In this document: positions 1 through 7,844 of the stretch, piece by piece | Position numbering within the stretch: position 1 is the first letter of the stretch | Layout: every line of letters starts with the position of its first letter | Origin: Nitrospinota bacterium | GTDB lineage: Bacteria; Nitrospinota; Nitrospinia; Nitrospinales; Nitrospinaceae | Assembly: GCA_027298165.1 (NCBI GenBank) | Contig: JAPUGN010000073.1 | Location: 1-17,841 of the forward strand | Direction of reading: 5' to 3' | Length of the DNA stretch: 17,841 nucleotides | The notes under the pieces: generated by a model | Database searches by the model: none | What the model was told of the DNA's origin: nothing | The model's input: only the letters and a program-made list of their open reading frames with translations | Made by a program: the position numbers and the translations under genes

Positions 1-206
1 CTGAGCATCAGCGTGGCGGCGGCCAGCACACTGCAGATGTAGCCGAGGGCGTAGTATTTCGGGAAAATCGCGCCCACCACTTCGCCCGCCTGTTGCCGGT
101 CGAGCACGCGGAACACCGCCGGTGCGGCGAAGAAGGAAAAGAAAATGATGCTTCCCATCCACATCACCAGGCTGAGTAGATGTATAAAATGGATCAAGAT
201 CACCAT
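1..206 (-). CDS. DUF4149-like (TMEM205-like) membrane protein, N-terminal part
   Basis: An open frame on the minus strand starts at the ATG at 206-204 and runs without a stop off the left edge, giving the first 68 residues. The protein starts MVILIHFIHLLSLVMWMGSI, a hydrophobic segment. It is followed by a second aromatic/hydrophobic stretch with FFAAPAVFRVLDRQQAGEVV and then FPKYYALGYICSVLAAATLML. Two membrane segments joined by an F-x-APxVF-x-L-x-x-x-xAGxVVGxIFPxYY-type linker is the pattern I associate with the DUF4149/TMEM205-like family of small integral membrane proteins. Their function is unknown. The gene follows pyrF after 41 bp on the same strand, so it is probably the third gene of that operon. 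The Shine-Dalgarno is weak (GGGG about 6 nt upstream). The C-terminal part lies outside the window. Confidence 0.72.
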   Translation of the reverse strand, partial: MVILIHFIHLLSLVMWMGSIIFFSFFAAPAVFRVLDRQQAGEVVGAIFPKYYALGYICSVLAAATLML

Positions 207-247
207 GGCGCCCCATCATAAACGAAGGAGCGAAGGAGGGGGTAGGA

Positions 248-988
248 TTATTTTGCGTGGGCGAGCGCTTCGGAGATTTCCTGGACGATGCGTTGCGCCG
301 CCGCTTTCGGATCGGGCGGGTCGCTAATGGGACGTCCCACCACCAGATAATCGGCACCGGCTTGAATCGCTTCTCGGGGTGTCATGGCCCTCTTCTGGTC
401 ATCATTACTGACGGCGTTATCCGCAGGACGGATACCAGGCACTACTGTTATTAAATCGGACCCACCAACAGCCTTAACTAATTCTACTTCTTGACCTGAG
501 CAAATGACTCCAGAACACCCGGCCTCCTGGGCTTGGCGGGCGTAAGTCACAATGAGTTCATTAACGGTCATGCCTTCGCGGAAGCCCATTTCTTTTGTCA
601 GGTGCTCCGTGTTCATACTGGTCAGCACCGTGACTCCCAGAATCTGCAAGCCGGAATCACCGGCACCCTTCACCGCCGCCTTCAACATCGCTTCGCCTCC
701 CGCACAATGCACGGTCAGAAACCGGACGTTGTACTTCTGCGCGGAGATGACGGCCCGTTCCACCGTGGCGGGAATGTCGTGAAGTTTGAGGTCGAGGAAG
801 ATTTCAGCGTCGCTGTGTTCGCGGATGGCGGTGAGAACGGAAGGGCCTTCCTTGATGAACAGTTCCAGTCCCACCTTGAACAGGCCGATGCAATCGTCCA
901 ACTGCTTGACAAAAGAAACCGCCTCACCCACCCCGGGAACGTCCAGGGCGAAGATGAGGCGGTTTTTAGGGTCATTGAGACCAGTCAT
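248..988 (-). CDS. pyrF: Orotidine 5'-phosphate decarboxylase
   Basis: This enzyme decarboxylates OMP to UMP, the last step of de novo pyrimidine synthesis, in the cytoplasm as a TIM-barrel dimer. The length of 246 aa is normal for the bacterial family. Visible family marks are the first strand with D16 (LIFALDV), K38 in FKVGLEL, the catalytic D66-x-K68-x-x-D71 in FLDLKLHDIPATVERA, the PGIRP phosphate loop late in the protein, and the closing VVGRPI. All four charged active-site residues are present. The start ATG at 988 lies 11 bp after the stop of the TPR gene and has no clear Shine-Dalgarno, so translation may be coupled to the upstream gene. An ATG just upstream (at the TPR stop) is closed by TGA after four codons, which supports the chosen start. 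Confidence 0.97.
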   Translation of the reverse strand: MTGLNDPKNRLIFALDVPGVGEAVSFVKQLDDCIGLFKVGLELFIKEGPSVLTAIREHSDAEIFLDLKLHDIPATVERAVISAQKYNVRFLTVHCAGGEAMLKAAVKGAGDSGLQILGVTVLTSMNTEHLTKEMGFREGMTVNELIVTYARQAQEAGCSGVICSGQEVELVKAVGGSDLITVVPGIRPADNAVSNDDQKRAMTPREAIQAGADYLVVGRPISDPPDPKAAAQRIVQEISEALAHAK

Positions 989-999
989 GTATTTCGCAT

Positions 1000-2571
1000 T
1001 TAAAAGTTTCGGAACGAGTAGTCGTTGGCATCCACCGCGCCATCGTCGGAAGTTTCGTCCGAGGTTTCGGCCGGCGTTTCTTCAACCTTTGTCTCGTTGC
1101 CGAAACCGCCAGTTTCCACGCTGGTACTCGTCTCAAACGAATCTTCGGACATGCCGAGGGGGGTGACTTCCGGAGCTTCTTCCGAGTTGCCTACCGGAGT
1201 GACCTCAGGAGCACTCGATTCCTCTGGGGTCGATTCTACACCAGATTCCACTGCGGTTTCAAAAGATTCCACCGGAGCAGTCTCTTCAGCAGGAGTCTCC
1301 TCTGCAGTTTCCATGACGGGTTCTTCTGCCGGAGTTTCCTCAACGGTTTCCATCACGGGCTCTTCAGCCGGAGCCTCCTCCACCGCTTCGAAGGATTCCA
1401 CTACCGGTGCTTCTGCGGCAGGGGCTTCCTCAAAAGTGCCAAAGGCTTCCGCCGGAGTCTCCTCTATTGGAGTTTCCTGTACGGCGTCAAACGATTCTAC
1501 TGGAGTTTCTTCTGACGGAGTCTTCTGTACGGCGTCAAACGATTCCACCGGGGTCTCCTCGACCGGGGCTTCTTCTATGGAGATGGTGCTATCGGATTCT
1601 GCCGGAGGTTCAAATAAATTTTCCTGAGCCGGCTCTGCCGGTTGTGTCCGCTCTTCAAAAGCATCACGGGCCGCTTTCAGTTGGTCCTTTTGCCGATCCA
1701 GATACCCTTTCAGGTATTCCAGGTTGCTGGAGGCCATCTCAAGCTTCCGGTCAAACTTCAAAGCCTTCTCATAATTTTCGATGGCGTCCGGCAGACGTTC
1801 TGAGTTCTGGTACATGGCGCCGATATTGTAATAAGCCGCGGCGAATGCCGGCCGGTCAACCAGGGCCATTTCAAAATTTCGGATCGCTTCGTCATATCGC
1901 TTCAGGTGTCCGTAGACCAGGCCCATGTTGTAATACTTCACAGTGCGGGACGGAGCGGAATGAATGGACTGTTCCAGGTGACCCACCGCGCTGTCGTAAT
2001 CTCCAGTGCGGGCCTGGGCTTCACCCAGGCGGTAGGCGGACATATAGTCCGTGGAATTCAAATTGACCGCCTGTTGCAGGGGGGTCACTGCGGATTTGTA
2101 CTTTTTGAGACGGTAATACGCCTCACCCAGCTTGGCGTGGTATTCGGCGTTGCTCCCCTGATTCTGTATCAGGGAATTCAGGGGACCGATCATTTTTTTC
2201 CAGGAGCCCTGGGCCTGGTATACCCGGATCAGGATCCGGTTGGCTTCCTCATGAGTGGGGGCCAATTGAAGCGCTTGTTGAGCCGTTTGGATGGCCTGCC
2301 TGTGTTTCCCTTTACTGGCATAAACATGGCCCAGATAGCTGAGGGCATCCACGTGCTTCGGGTCCTTCTGCAGGGCTTTCCGGAACAAGTGCTGGGCCCG
2401 GTTGTATTTACCATCCGTGGCCTGCTCAACGCCCTTCTGGTAAATTTCGCTGGCATCAGCGGAGACTAGGTAATTCATTGATATTAAGGCGCTTAAGTTT
2501 CCAGCGGTAGCATTTCCAACGATGCCCAAGATGAAAACAATAGATGTGACCCAAGCCAGGGACCTTTTCAT
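1000..2571 (-). CDS. Secreted/periplasmic TPR protein with acidic Pro-Glu repeat tail
   Basis: The 523 aa protein has three parts. Residues 1-23 are a Sec signal peptide (MKRS, a hydrophobic core, then ATA before G24, a good signal peptidase I site without a lipobox cysteine). Residues about 40-277 hold seven consecutive 34-residue tetratricopeptide repeats with the usual LG-Y, A and P positions, for example YYNIGAMYQNSERLPDAIEN, followed by a partial capping helix. From about residue 315 there is a low-complexity Glu/Pro/Thr/Val tail made of EETPVESFDAVQ-like units. TPRs are protein-binding scaffolds; the partner here cannot be told. The start is well supported: GGAGG lies 7 nt before the ATG. 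It is the first gene of a run with pyrF and the DUF4149-like gene. Export to the periplasm is inferred from the signal peptide. I do not recognise a named orthologue. Confidence 0.9.
   Translation of the reverse strand: MKRSLAWVTSIVFILGIVGNATAGNLSALISMNYLVSADASEIYQKGVEQATDGKYNRAQHLFRKALQKDPKHVDALSYLGHVYASKGKHRQAIQTAQQALQLAPTHEEANRILIRVYQAQGSWKKMIGPLNSLIQNQGSNAEYHAKLGEAYYRLKKYKSAVTPLQQAVNLNSTDYMSAYRLGEAQARTGDYDSAVGHLEQSIHSAPSRTVKYYNMGLVYGHLKRYDEAIRNFEMALVDRPAFAAAYYNIGAMYQNSERLPDAIENYEKALKFDRKLEMASSNLEYLKGYLDRQKDQLKAARDAFEERTQPAEPAQENLFEPPAESDSTISIEEAPVEETPVESFDAVQKTPSEETPVESFDAVQETPIEETPAEAFGTFEEAPAAEAPVVESFEAVEEAPAEEPVMETVEETPAEEPVMETAEETPAEETAPVESFETAVESGVESTPEESSAPEVTPVGNSEEAPEVTPLGMSEDSFETSTSVETGGFGNETKVEETPAETSDETSDDGAVDANDYSFRNF
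1290..1600 (-). repeat. In-frame tandem repeats coding the acidic tail of the TPR protein
   Basis: The DNA coding the C-terminal tail holds degenerate in-frame repeats. The clearest pair is the 21-mer starting CTGTACGGCGTCAAACGATT at 1477 and again at 1525, a 48 bp period equal to 16 codons. The coded unit is close to EETPVESFDAVQxTP. Further left the units shorten to an EETPAEEPVMET form that is also doubled. The period keeps the frame, so length variants would stay translatable. Confidence 0.8.
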
Positions 2572-2633
2572 GGCTTGTCCTCCTTTAAAAAAAATGGGAT
2601 AGGATTTTCATAGAAAGTAACGTGAATTCAATA

Positions 2634-2662
2634 ATGATAAGGCGCAGTTTGCGGGTTGTAAA
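2634..2662 (-). promoter_or_regulatory. Sigma70-type promoter of the TPR-pyrF operon, with palindrome over the -35
   Basis: Read on the minus strand, TTTACA (2662-2657) and TATCAT (2639-2634) are separated by exactly 17 bp; each matches the consensus at five of six positions. Transcription would start near 2627, leaving a leader of about 56 nt before the ATG at 2571. A 13 bp interrupted palindrome, GGGTT-GTA-AACCC at 2653-2665, covers the -35 hexamer and could be an operator. The palindrome's role is inference. Confidence 0.6.
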
Positions 2663-2732
2663 CCCCATCCCAACTCAGGTGGATTTTAGTGTGGGAGTTT
2701 CAAGGGAATTCGTTTTTCTGATATGCAGGTCA

Positions 2733-3287
2733 TTACAATATCGAAGCTATTTTTCCGATATGGTGCAGGATTTTTGCGGTGGCACCCCACACGCGATGTT
2801 GCAGATACCAGTAGGCAACCATTTGTTTTGCAGGTGGATAGCCCATTTCGCGATGATGGGTGGAGAGCAAGGGTTGCAGGGGAATTTCCAGTACCGCCTG
2901 CACTTCGTTGGGATTTTTGCGGGTGGCGGGGCGCTCGTCCAGAATCGTGATAAACGGAAAAATGGTAAATCCGGTAAGCGTTTGCACCGTCGGCAGCAGG
3001 CCCAGCACCTGTGATGGCGAGATGTCCAGGTCCAACTCCTCGCGGGTTTCCCGGAGCGCGGTTGCGAGCAGGCCGGCGTCGCCTTCCTCATACATCCCTC
3101 CGGGAAAGGAGATTTGCCCGGGGTGCAGGCGCAAATGATCGGACCGGTGGATCAACAGTACGTGGGGTTGCCGCAGATGGGGATAGAGGACGGCCAGCAC
3201 CGCCGAGGATTTATCATCGTCCGGCAGGCAGGATTCGGGAAGCGGGTGTTCGGTTTGCAACCGGTCGGCCAGTAAATGGAGATCCAT
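2733..3287 (-). CDS. Nudix hydrolase, NudL-like CoA pyrophosphatase
   Basis: The protein has 184 aa from the ATG at 3287. The CoA-pyrophosphatase signature that precedes the Nudix box is complete (LLIHRSDHLRLHPGQISFPG, residues about 44-63). The Nudix box itself reads GGMYEEGD...ATALRETREELDL at about 63-87, with the metal-binding REtrEE core. As in E. coli NudL, the first Glu of the classic box is replaced and a GDA/TDA pattern precedes the helix. The late VWGATAKIL motif also matches NudL. The family splits CoA and its derivatives into phosphopantetheine and 3',5'-ADP. An in-frame TTG at 3305 would add six residues. Neither start has a clear Shine-Dalgarno, and ATG fits the family length better. 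It ends 161 bp before the TPR gene, which has its own promoter, so it is probably a separate unit. Confidence 0.88.
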   Translation of the reverse strand: MDLHLLADRLQTEHPLPESCLPDDDKSSAVLAVLYPHLRQPHVLLIHRSDHLRLHPGQISFPGGMYEEGDAGLLATALRETREELDLDISPSQVLGLLPTVQTLTGFTIFPFITILDERPATRKNPNEVQAVLEIPLQPLLSTHHREMGYPPAKQMVAYWYLQHRVWGATAKILHHIGKIASIL

Positions 3288-3349
3288 AATGCGGGCTTTA
3301 GTCAAAGAGATTTTTGAAAAAATGATAAATATTGTAACGCGAGTATTTT

Positions 3350-3467
3350 CCCCTCCTTACCAAGAGTCTGACCTGAGCTTGCCGAAGGGCCCAGGGTGAC
3401 AGGAAAAAGAATCAGCTCCGGGCCTTGCCCGGCTCCACCTGTATCCTCCCCTCAGTAAGGGGAGGAG
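3350..3467. repeat. Palindromic intergenic element with imperfect terminal inverted repeats
   Basis: The gene-free stretch 3306-3556 contains an element of about 118 bp. One edge reads CCCCTCCTTACC (from 3351) and the other GTAAGGGGAGGAG (ending 3468), an imperfect inverted pair. Inside are CCTGAGCTTGCCGAAGGGC, close to a TGAGCTTGTCGAAGG-type sequence that recurs between genes in many bacteria, a CCGGGC-CTT-GCCCGG hairpin at 3418-3432, and a perfect 9 bp hairpin TCCTCCCCT-cagta-AGGGGAGGA at 3444-3466. The last could also help end transcription of either neighbour, but no T-run follows it. This suggests a small interspersed repeat; copy number cannot be judged from one window. Confidence 0.45.
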
Positions 3468-3556
3468 TAATTCTAACGATCCTGTGTATCACACCATCCT
3501 GTCAACCGAACCTGCCACTTGCGTAAAGGGTTCTTAGTCAAAACGGCGCGGTCCAT

Positions 3557-3910
3557 TTACTTCTTCTTGCCCCACACCTGTTTGTATTCATTTTCGTCGA
3601 ACCCAACAGTGATGCGGTCGCCGTCCACCGCAACGGGACGTTTCACCAGCCGCCCGTTGCCCGCCAGCAGATCCAGCGCCTGTGCTTCGGTCATGGATTT
3701 CAATTTGTCCTTGATATGGAGTTCCTTGTACTGCACGCCGCTGGTGTTAAACAGTTTTTTGAGTTCGCGCGACTTGAGCGCTTTTTTCAAAACCGACTTG
3801 GGCGGCGGGGTCTCTGTGATGTCGATGGACTGATACTTCACTTTTTTGGCGTCCAGAAATTTCTGCGCCTTCCGGCAAGTGCCGCATTTATTGTATCCAT
3901 AAAATTTCAT
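3557..3910 (-). CDS. ArsC/Spx-family thioredoxin-fold protein (YusI/YffB-like)
   Basis: The 117 aa protein is the normal length for the ArsC/Spx/MgsR family. The N-terminus MKFYGYNKCGTCRKAQKFLD carries the redox C9-G-T-C12 motif on the first helix. The YQSIDITETPPP segment forms the next strand, SRELKKLFNTSG the middle, and NGRLVKRPV (85-93) supplies the family's conserved RP near the active site. The family includes glutathione- or thioredoxin-linked arsenate reductases, the Gram-positive RNA-polymerase-binding regulator Spx, and many uncharacterised reductases such as YffB and YusI. With no ars genes nearby, arsenate reduction is not supported; an uncharacterised thiol reductase is the safest reading. 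The ATG has an AGGA close by and GGAG slightly further upstream. It stands alone, divergent from smc. Confidence 0.85.
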   Translation of the reverse strand: MKFYGYNKCGTCRKAQKFLDAKKVKYQSIDITETPPPKSVLKKALKSRELKKLFNTSGVQYKELHIKDKLKSMTEAQALDLLAGNGRLVKRPVAVDGDRITVGFDENEYKQVWGKKK

Positions 3911-3958
3911 CGTTCCTTGCTCCGTTAAAGAGGTTTGCGGGACCGGGACCGGGCGGTT

Positions 3959-3964
3959 ATTATA
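3959..3964 (-). promoter_or_regulatory. Possible -10 box for the ArsC/Spx-like gene
   Basis: A perfect TATAAT reads on the minus strand here, about 48 bp before the start codon at 3910. The -35 position (TTTCTG at 17 bp spacing) is poor, so this is only a candidate. Confidence 0.3.
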
Positions 3965-4087
3965 ATATGGAAACGGCAGTGCAGAAAAACCCGCCTTTAA
4001 GTCAACTCGAAAATGGTCCCCGGGAACCTGGGGCGATTCACCTAGACCACAAGATATAGAGGGCTTGGTTAGTTTTTACACATCCCG

Positions 4088-4096
4088 TGGTATAAT
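4088..4096 (+). promoter_or_regulatory. Extended -10 promoter candidate for smc
   Basis: TGG-TATAAT is an extended -10 element with a perfect hexamer. A weak -35 (TTAGTT, 4069-4074) lies 16 bp upstream. Transcription would start near 4103. The leader of about 84 nt then contains a 6 bp hairpin, CATCCC-ctat-GGGATG, at 4105-4120. Confidence 0.5.
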
Positions 4097-4186
4097 AATC
4101 TTTACATCCCCTATGGGATGGGTTATGTTTCAAATCATTGATTTTATGCCTTAAAATGGATTGTAGCAGGGCCACTTGGAGATGCC

Positions 4187-7100
4187 ATGATTTTAAAACA
4201 GCTCGAACTTTCCGGCTTCAAATCCTTCGTCGACACCACCCGCCTCGATTTCACCAACGGATTCACCGCCGTCGTCGGCCCCAACGGGTGCGGCAAAAGC
4301 AATATCTCGGACGCCATCCGCTGGGTGATCGGTGAGCAGAGTTCCAAGGCTCTGCGTGGCACCCGCATCACCGACTTGATTTTCAATGGCTCCGCGTCGC
4401 GCAAACCGGTCAACCGCACGGAAATTTCCCTGACCCTGAGCGGCGTGCCGAAGGGCTTGCGTTTGGCTACCATTCCCAACCTGTCGGAAGAAATCAAAGT
4501 TACCCGCTGTTTCCACCGCTCCGGCGACAGCGAATTTTATATCAACCAGATTCCCTGCCGCCTGAAAGATATCACCGACCTGTTTCTGGACATCGGCATC
4601 AGTCCCAAGGTGTTGACGGTTATCGAGCAGGGCCATATTCAGGATATGATCACCTCCAAGCCGGAAGACCGGCGGATATGGATCGAGGAAGCGGCGGGCG
4701 TGTTGAAGTTCAAGGTCCGCAAGAACGAAGCCCTGCGCAAGTTGGACGCCTCCGGCCAGAACCTGGACCGCATTTCGGATATCGTGCAGGAACTGGGGCG
4801 GCAGGTGGAATCCCTGAAACGCCAGGCCGCCAAGGCGGAGCGGTATAAAAAATTCCAGGGGCAGATCAAGGAGTTGTCGCTCGGCCTGTTTGCGGAAAAA
4901 ATCCGAGGTCTGAAAGCGCAGTTCGACGTATTGGAAAAAGTCTTTAAAGAAAAGAGTGAGCTGAAGACGCAATGGTCCGCCCGGTCTTCGACGCTGGAAA
5001 ACGAAATCAGCCGATTCAAAATTGAAATCGACGAGTTGACCACCTCCCTCAACCAGAAACGCGAAACCCTGCACGAGTTGACGGCGGACATCAGTCGCAA
5101 CGAACACGTCATCGAACTGAAAAATTCCCAGAGCCAGCAGGCGCAATCGGATATGGCAGCGGCGGCGCGTGAAATTCAGCAGATGCAGGAGGAGGTCGCG
5201 TCCCACAGCGAAGAGCGGCAAACCCACCGCAATGAGTTGGCCACCGCCGATGATAAAATCCGGATGCAGGAGCAGGAGTGCGAGGAAAAAACTCGGGAAT
5301 GCGAACACGGCAAAGGGTTGATGCGGGATCTGGAAAAGGCACTCCAGGAACGGGAGAATCGGGATCTCGATCTGTTGCACCACCTGTCCCAGAAAAAAAA
5401 TTCGCTGACCGAGCTGGAAGCCCGGCGGCAATTTCTGAGCGAGCGCGAGGACAAACTGTCCCGCGAGCAGGAAGAGACTGAACAGCAGAGGGAGGCCGCT
5501 CACACCGCCACCGGCGAAGCTCAAGGCCAGTACGGTCGGAAGGAGCAGGACCTGGCCGCCCGCAAGCAGGGGCACCTTAAGTTTCAGGAGCAACTGGATC
5601 AGTGCAAGGAGCAACTCAAAGAAGGCGGCGAGCAGGTGCGTGACGCCAAGGATGCGTATTTCTCCAAGGCCTCACTGCTCAGTTCCCTGAAGGAATTACG
5701 CAGCCAGTACGAAGGATTCGGCCAGGGCGTCCGGTCGCTGATGAGGGAGGGTTCCCGCCCCGAGGGATTGCGCGACGTCGTGGTGGACGTCATTCAGGCG
5801 CCCGCCGAATATGAAAAAGCGGTGGAAGCGGTGCTGGGTGAAAAATTGCAAAGCATGATCGTTAATTCCTATTCGGATACCCTGAACGTCATTCATTATC
5901 TGAACGAACATCGCTTCGGGCGGGGCTCGTTTATCCCGCTGAATCCCAAATCCATTTCCCTGCCGCCGGTGTACTTGAACGGCGATCCGGGCGTGATCGG
6001 CAAACTGGCCGACCTGGTACAGACGCGCGAGGAATACCAATCCGTCTGCGAGCATCTGTTGAGCAATGTGGTGCTGGTGCGCGATCTGGAAACCGCCCTC
6101 GAACTGCATGCGCACGAGTCATTCCAGGGAACCGTGGTGACGCTCGATGGCGAGGTGATCGATGCGCAGGGGCTGGTCACCGGCGGCCGCAACGGCGAAG
6201 ACCCCGGAGGCCTGCTGTCGCAGAATCGGGAAATGGAGGAGCTGGGCAAGCAGGTGGCCGAGCTCCAGCGCCACCTGGACCAGATGGAAGAGAAGAATCG
6301 CCAGGCGGAACAGGCGTTTGCGGGTGTGGAAGAAAATCTGCGTTCTTCCGGGGTAACCGTCCATCAGGTGGAAATCGAACAAACCCAGTGCCGAAACGAT
6401 CTGGAACAGGCCCAAAAGGAACTGGAGCGCCTCGAGCAAAAACGCTCACATCTCGAATACGAACGTTCCGCCGGGGGGCGCGAGTTGGAGGAATTGACGC
6501 GGGAGTTCGACACCCTGACCCACGACATCCAAACCGCCGAGGAGGAAAAAGAACAGGCCGGGGTGGTGGTGGAGGAGCTCCGCCACACGCTCAGGGAACA
6601 GCGCCAGGAAAATGAAGTGCTGTCCGGCTGGATCAACGAAGTGAACGTGAAGGTCGCTTCCATGAAGGGACAGCGCGACAACCTGCGGCTGGAAATCAAA
6701 CGTCTCGATCTACAGGAAGAAAACCTCAACCAGCGTATCCGGCAACGCAGTGAGGACAGCCGCAGTAATTCCGAAAGGATCGAGGAAAACCGGAAAGCCG
6801 TCACCGAGACCGAACAGGCCATCCTCGAGCAGGCCCGGCAAAAGGACGAGTTGTCCCAGCAAGCAGTGCGCGAGGAAGAGGCTCTCGGGGGGAAAGAAGC
6901 CACGCTGGAAGACCGAGACCGCGAAAGCCGCGATCTGGTTCATAAGATTCAGGAACTGACGGAAGAACTCTCCGGGGTGGAGTTGAAACGCTCGGAAGTG
7001 AAAATCCAGATCAACCACATCGAGGAAAGGGCATTTGAGGATTTTAACGTGAGCTTGCAGGAAATGCTGAATCAGTACGACGGCGAAGTCGACGAGGCGG

Positions 7101-7738
7101 CCGTAACCGAAGAGTTGAATCAACTGAAAGAGAAAGTCGCGAAGCTCGGCGAGGTGAACCTGGCGGCGCTCTCCGAATACGAGAGATCCAACGAGCGATT
7201 TCAGTTTTTACAAAAGCAACTGGAAGATTTGGCGGAATCGATTCGTGCCTTGCATGCAACCATCGAGAAAATCGACCAAACCACCCGCAAATTGTTCAAG
7301 GAAACCTTTGAGCAGGTGAACGAACATTTTAAGAACATTTTCAAGCGCCTGTTCCAGGGCGGCAAGGCGGAGCTGACACTGAGCGACCCGGAAAATATTC
7401 TGGAGTCGGGGATCGAGATCACCGCCAGCCCGCTGGGCAAAACCATGCACAACATCACCCTGCTCTCCGGCGGCGAAAAGACCATGACCGCCATCGCCCT
7501 GATGTTCGCCATTCTCAAAGTCCGGCCCAGCCCGTTCTGTTTGCTGGACGAGGTCGACGCGCCGCTGGACGAGGCCAACGTCGTCCGCTTTCAGGAAATG
7601 CTGAAAGAGATGTCCGACAAAACCCAGTTCATCATCATCACCCACAACCAGAAAACCATGACCTTCGCCGACACCCTGTACGGCATCACCATGGAAGAAA
7701 GCGGCGTCTCTAAAGTCGTTTCCGTCAATTTGAACTGA
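4187..7738 (+). CDS. smc: Chromosome segregation protein SMC
   Basis: This is the full-length ATPase subunit of bacterial condensin (partners ScpA and ScpB), which extrudes and aligns chromosomal DNA. At 1183 aa it has the standard length. The order is complete: head with Walker A GPNGCGKS (31-38), Q-loop region VIEQGHIQDMI and the EEAAGVLKFK motif; a first coiled coil of about 170-500; a hinge of about 508-668 ending in LVTGGR; a second coiled coil to about 1010; and a C-terminal head with signature LLSGGEK (1092-1098) and Walker B LLDEVDAPLD (D1121, E1122). The ATG has GGAG six bases upstream. ScpA/ScpB are not adjacent. Nothing is odd in the catalytic residues. It is followed by a separate LRR gene after 106 bp. 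Confidence 0.98.
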   Translation: MILKQLELSGFKSFVDTTRLDFTNGFTAVVGPNGCGKSNISDAIRWVIGEQSSKALRGTRITDLIFNGSASRKPVNRTEISLTLSGVPKGLRLATIPNLSEEIKVTRCFHRSGDSEFYINQIPCRLKDITDLFLDIGISPKVLTVIEQGHIQDMITSKPEDRRIWIEEAAGVLKFKVRKNEALRKLDASGQNLDRISDIVQELGRQVESLKRQAAKAERYKKFQGQIKELSLGLFAEKIRGLKAQFDVLEKVFKEKSELKTQWSARSSTLENEISRFKIEIDELTTSLNQKRETLHELTADISRNEHVIELKNSQSQQAQSDMAAAAREIQQMQEEVASHSEERQTHRNELATADDKIRMQEQECEEKTRECEHGKGLMRDLEKALQERENRDLDLLHHLSQKKNSLTELEARRQFLSEREDKLSREQEETEQQREAAHTATGEAQGQYGRKEQDLAARKQGHLKFQEQLDQCKEQLKEGGEQVRDAKDAYFSKASLLSSLKELRSQYEGFGQGVRSLMREGSRPEGLRDVVVDVIQAPAEYEKAVEAVLGEKLQSMIVNSYSDTLNVIHYLNEHRFGRGSFIPLNPKSISLPPVYLNGDPGVIGKLADLVQTREEYQSVCEHLLSNVVLVRDLETALELHAHESFQGTVVTLDGEVIDAQGLVTGGRNGEDPGGLLSQNREMEELGKQVAELQRHLDQMEEKNRQAEQAFAGVEENLRSSGVTVHQVEIEQTQCRNDLEQAQKELERLEQKRSHLEYERSAGGRELEELTREFDTLTHDIQTAEEEKEQAGVVVEELRHTLREQRQENEVLSGWINEVNVKVASMKGQRDNLRLEIKRLDLQEENLNQRIRQRSEDSRSNSERIEENRKAVTETEQAILEQARQKDELSQQAVREEEALGGKEATLEDRDRESRDLVHKIQELTEELSGVELKRSEVKIQINHIEERAFEDFNVSLQEMLNQYDGEVDEAAVTEELNQLKEKVAKLGEVNLAALSEYERSNERFQFLQKQLEDLAESIRALHATIEKIDQTTRKLFKETFEQVNEHFKNIFKRLFQGGKAELTLSDPENILESGIEITASPLGKTMHNITLLSGGEKTMTAIALMFAILKVRPSPFCLLDEVDAPLDEANVVRFQEMLKEMSDKTQFIIITHNQKTMTFADTLYGITMEESGVSKVVSVNLN

Positions 7739-7803
7739 CCCGGCTAACTCCCCCCAAAAAGATTGAAATTGGCCTTTTTCCGCAGGCTCTTCCTCGCGGA
7801 GAG

Positions 7804-7812
7804 TGCTATAAT
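7804..7812 (+). promoter_or_regulatory. Extended -10 promoter candidate for the LRR gene
   Basis: TGC-TATAAT is an extended -10 with a perfect hexamer, 32 bp before the start codon at 7845. No recognisable -35 lies at normal spacing, as is usual for extended -10 promoters. It suggests the LRR gene is not simply read through from smc. Confidence 0.5.
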
Positions 7813-7844
7813 GCGCCTCATCCACATCCCATTCTGGTGAGGCC

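Noticed and set aside
1025..1627. Plus-strand open frame of 200 codons, Ser/Val/Thr-rich
   Set aside because: It is the antisense of the acidic repeat tail of the TPR protein; the apparent repeats come from that tail.
3557..3910. Calling the ArsC-fold protein an arsenate reductase or Spx regulator
   Set aside because: There are no ars genes nearby, and CxxC with RP is shared by several subfamilies. The sequence alone does not separate them.
4193..5614. Minus-strand open frame of 473 codons opposite smc
   Set aside because: It lies opposite the SMC head and first coiled coil. The Leu/Phe/Gln-rich product is the expected mirror of Lys/Glu/Gln codons.
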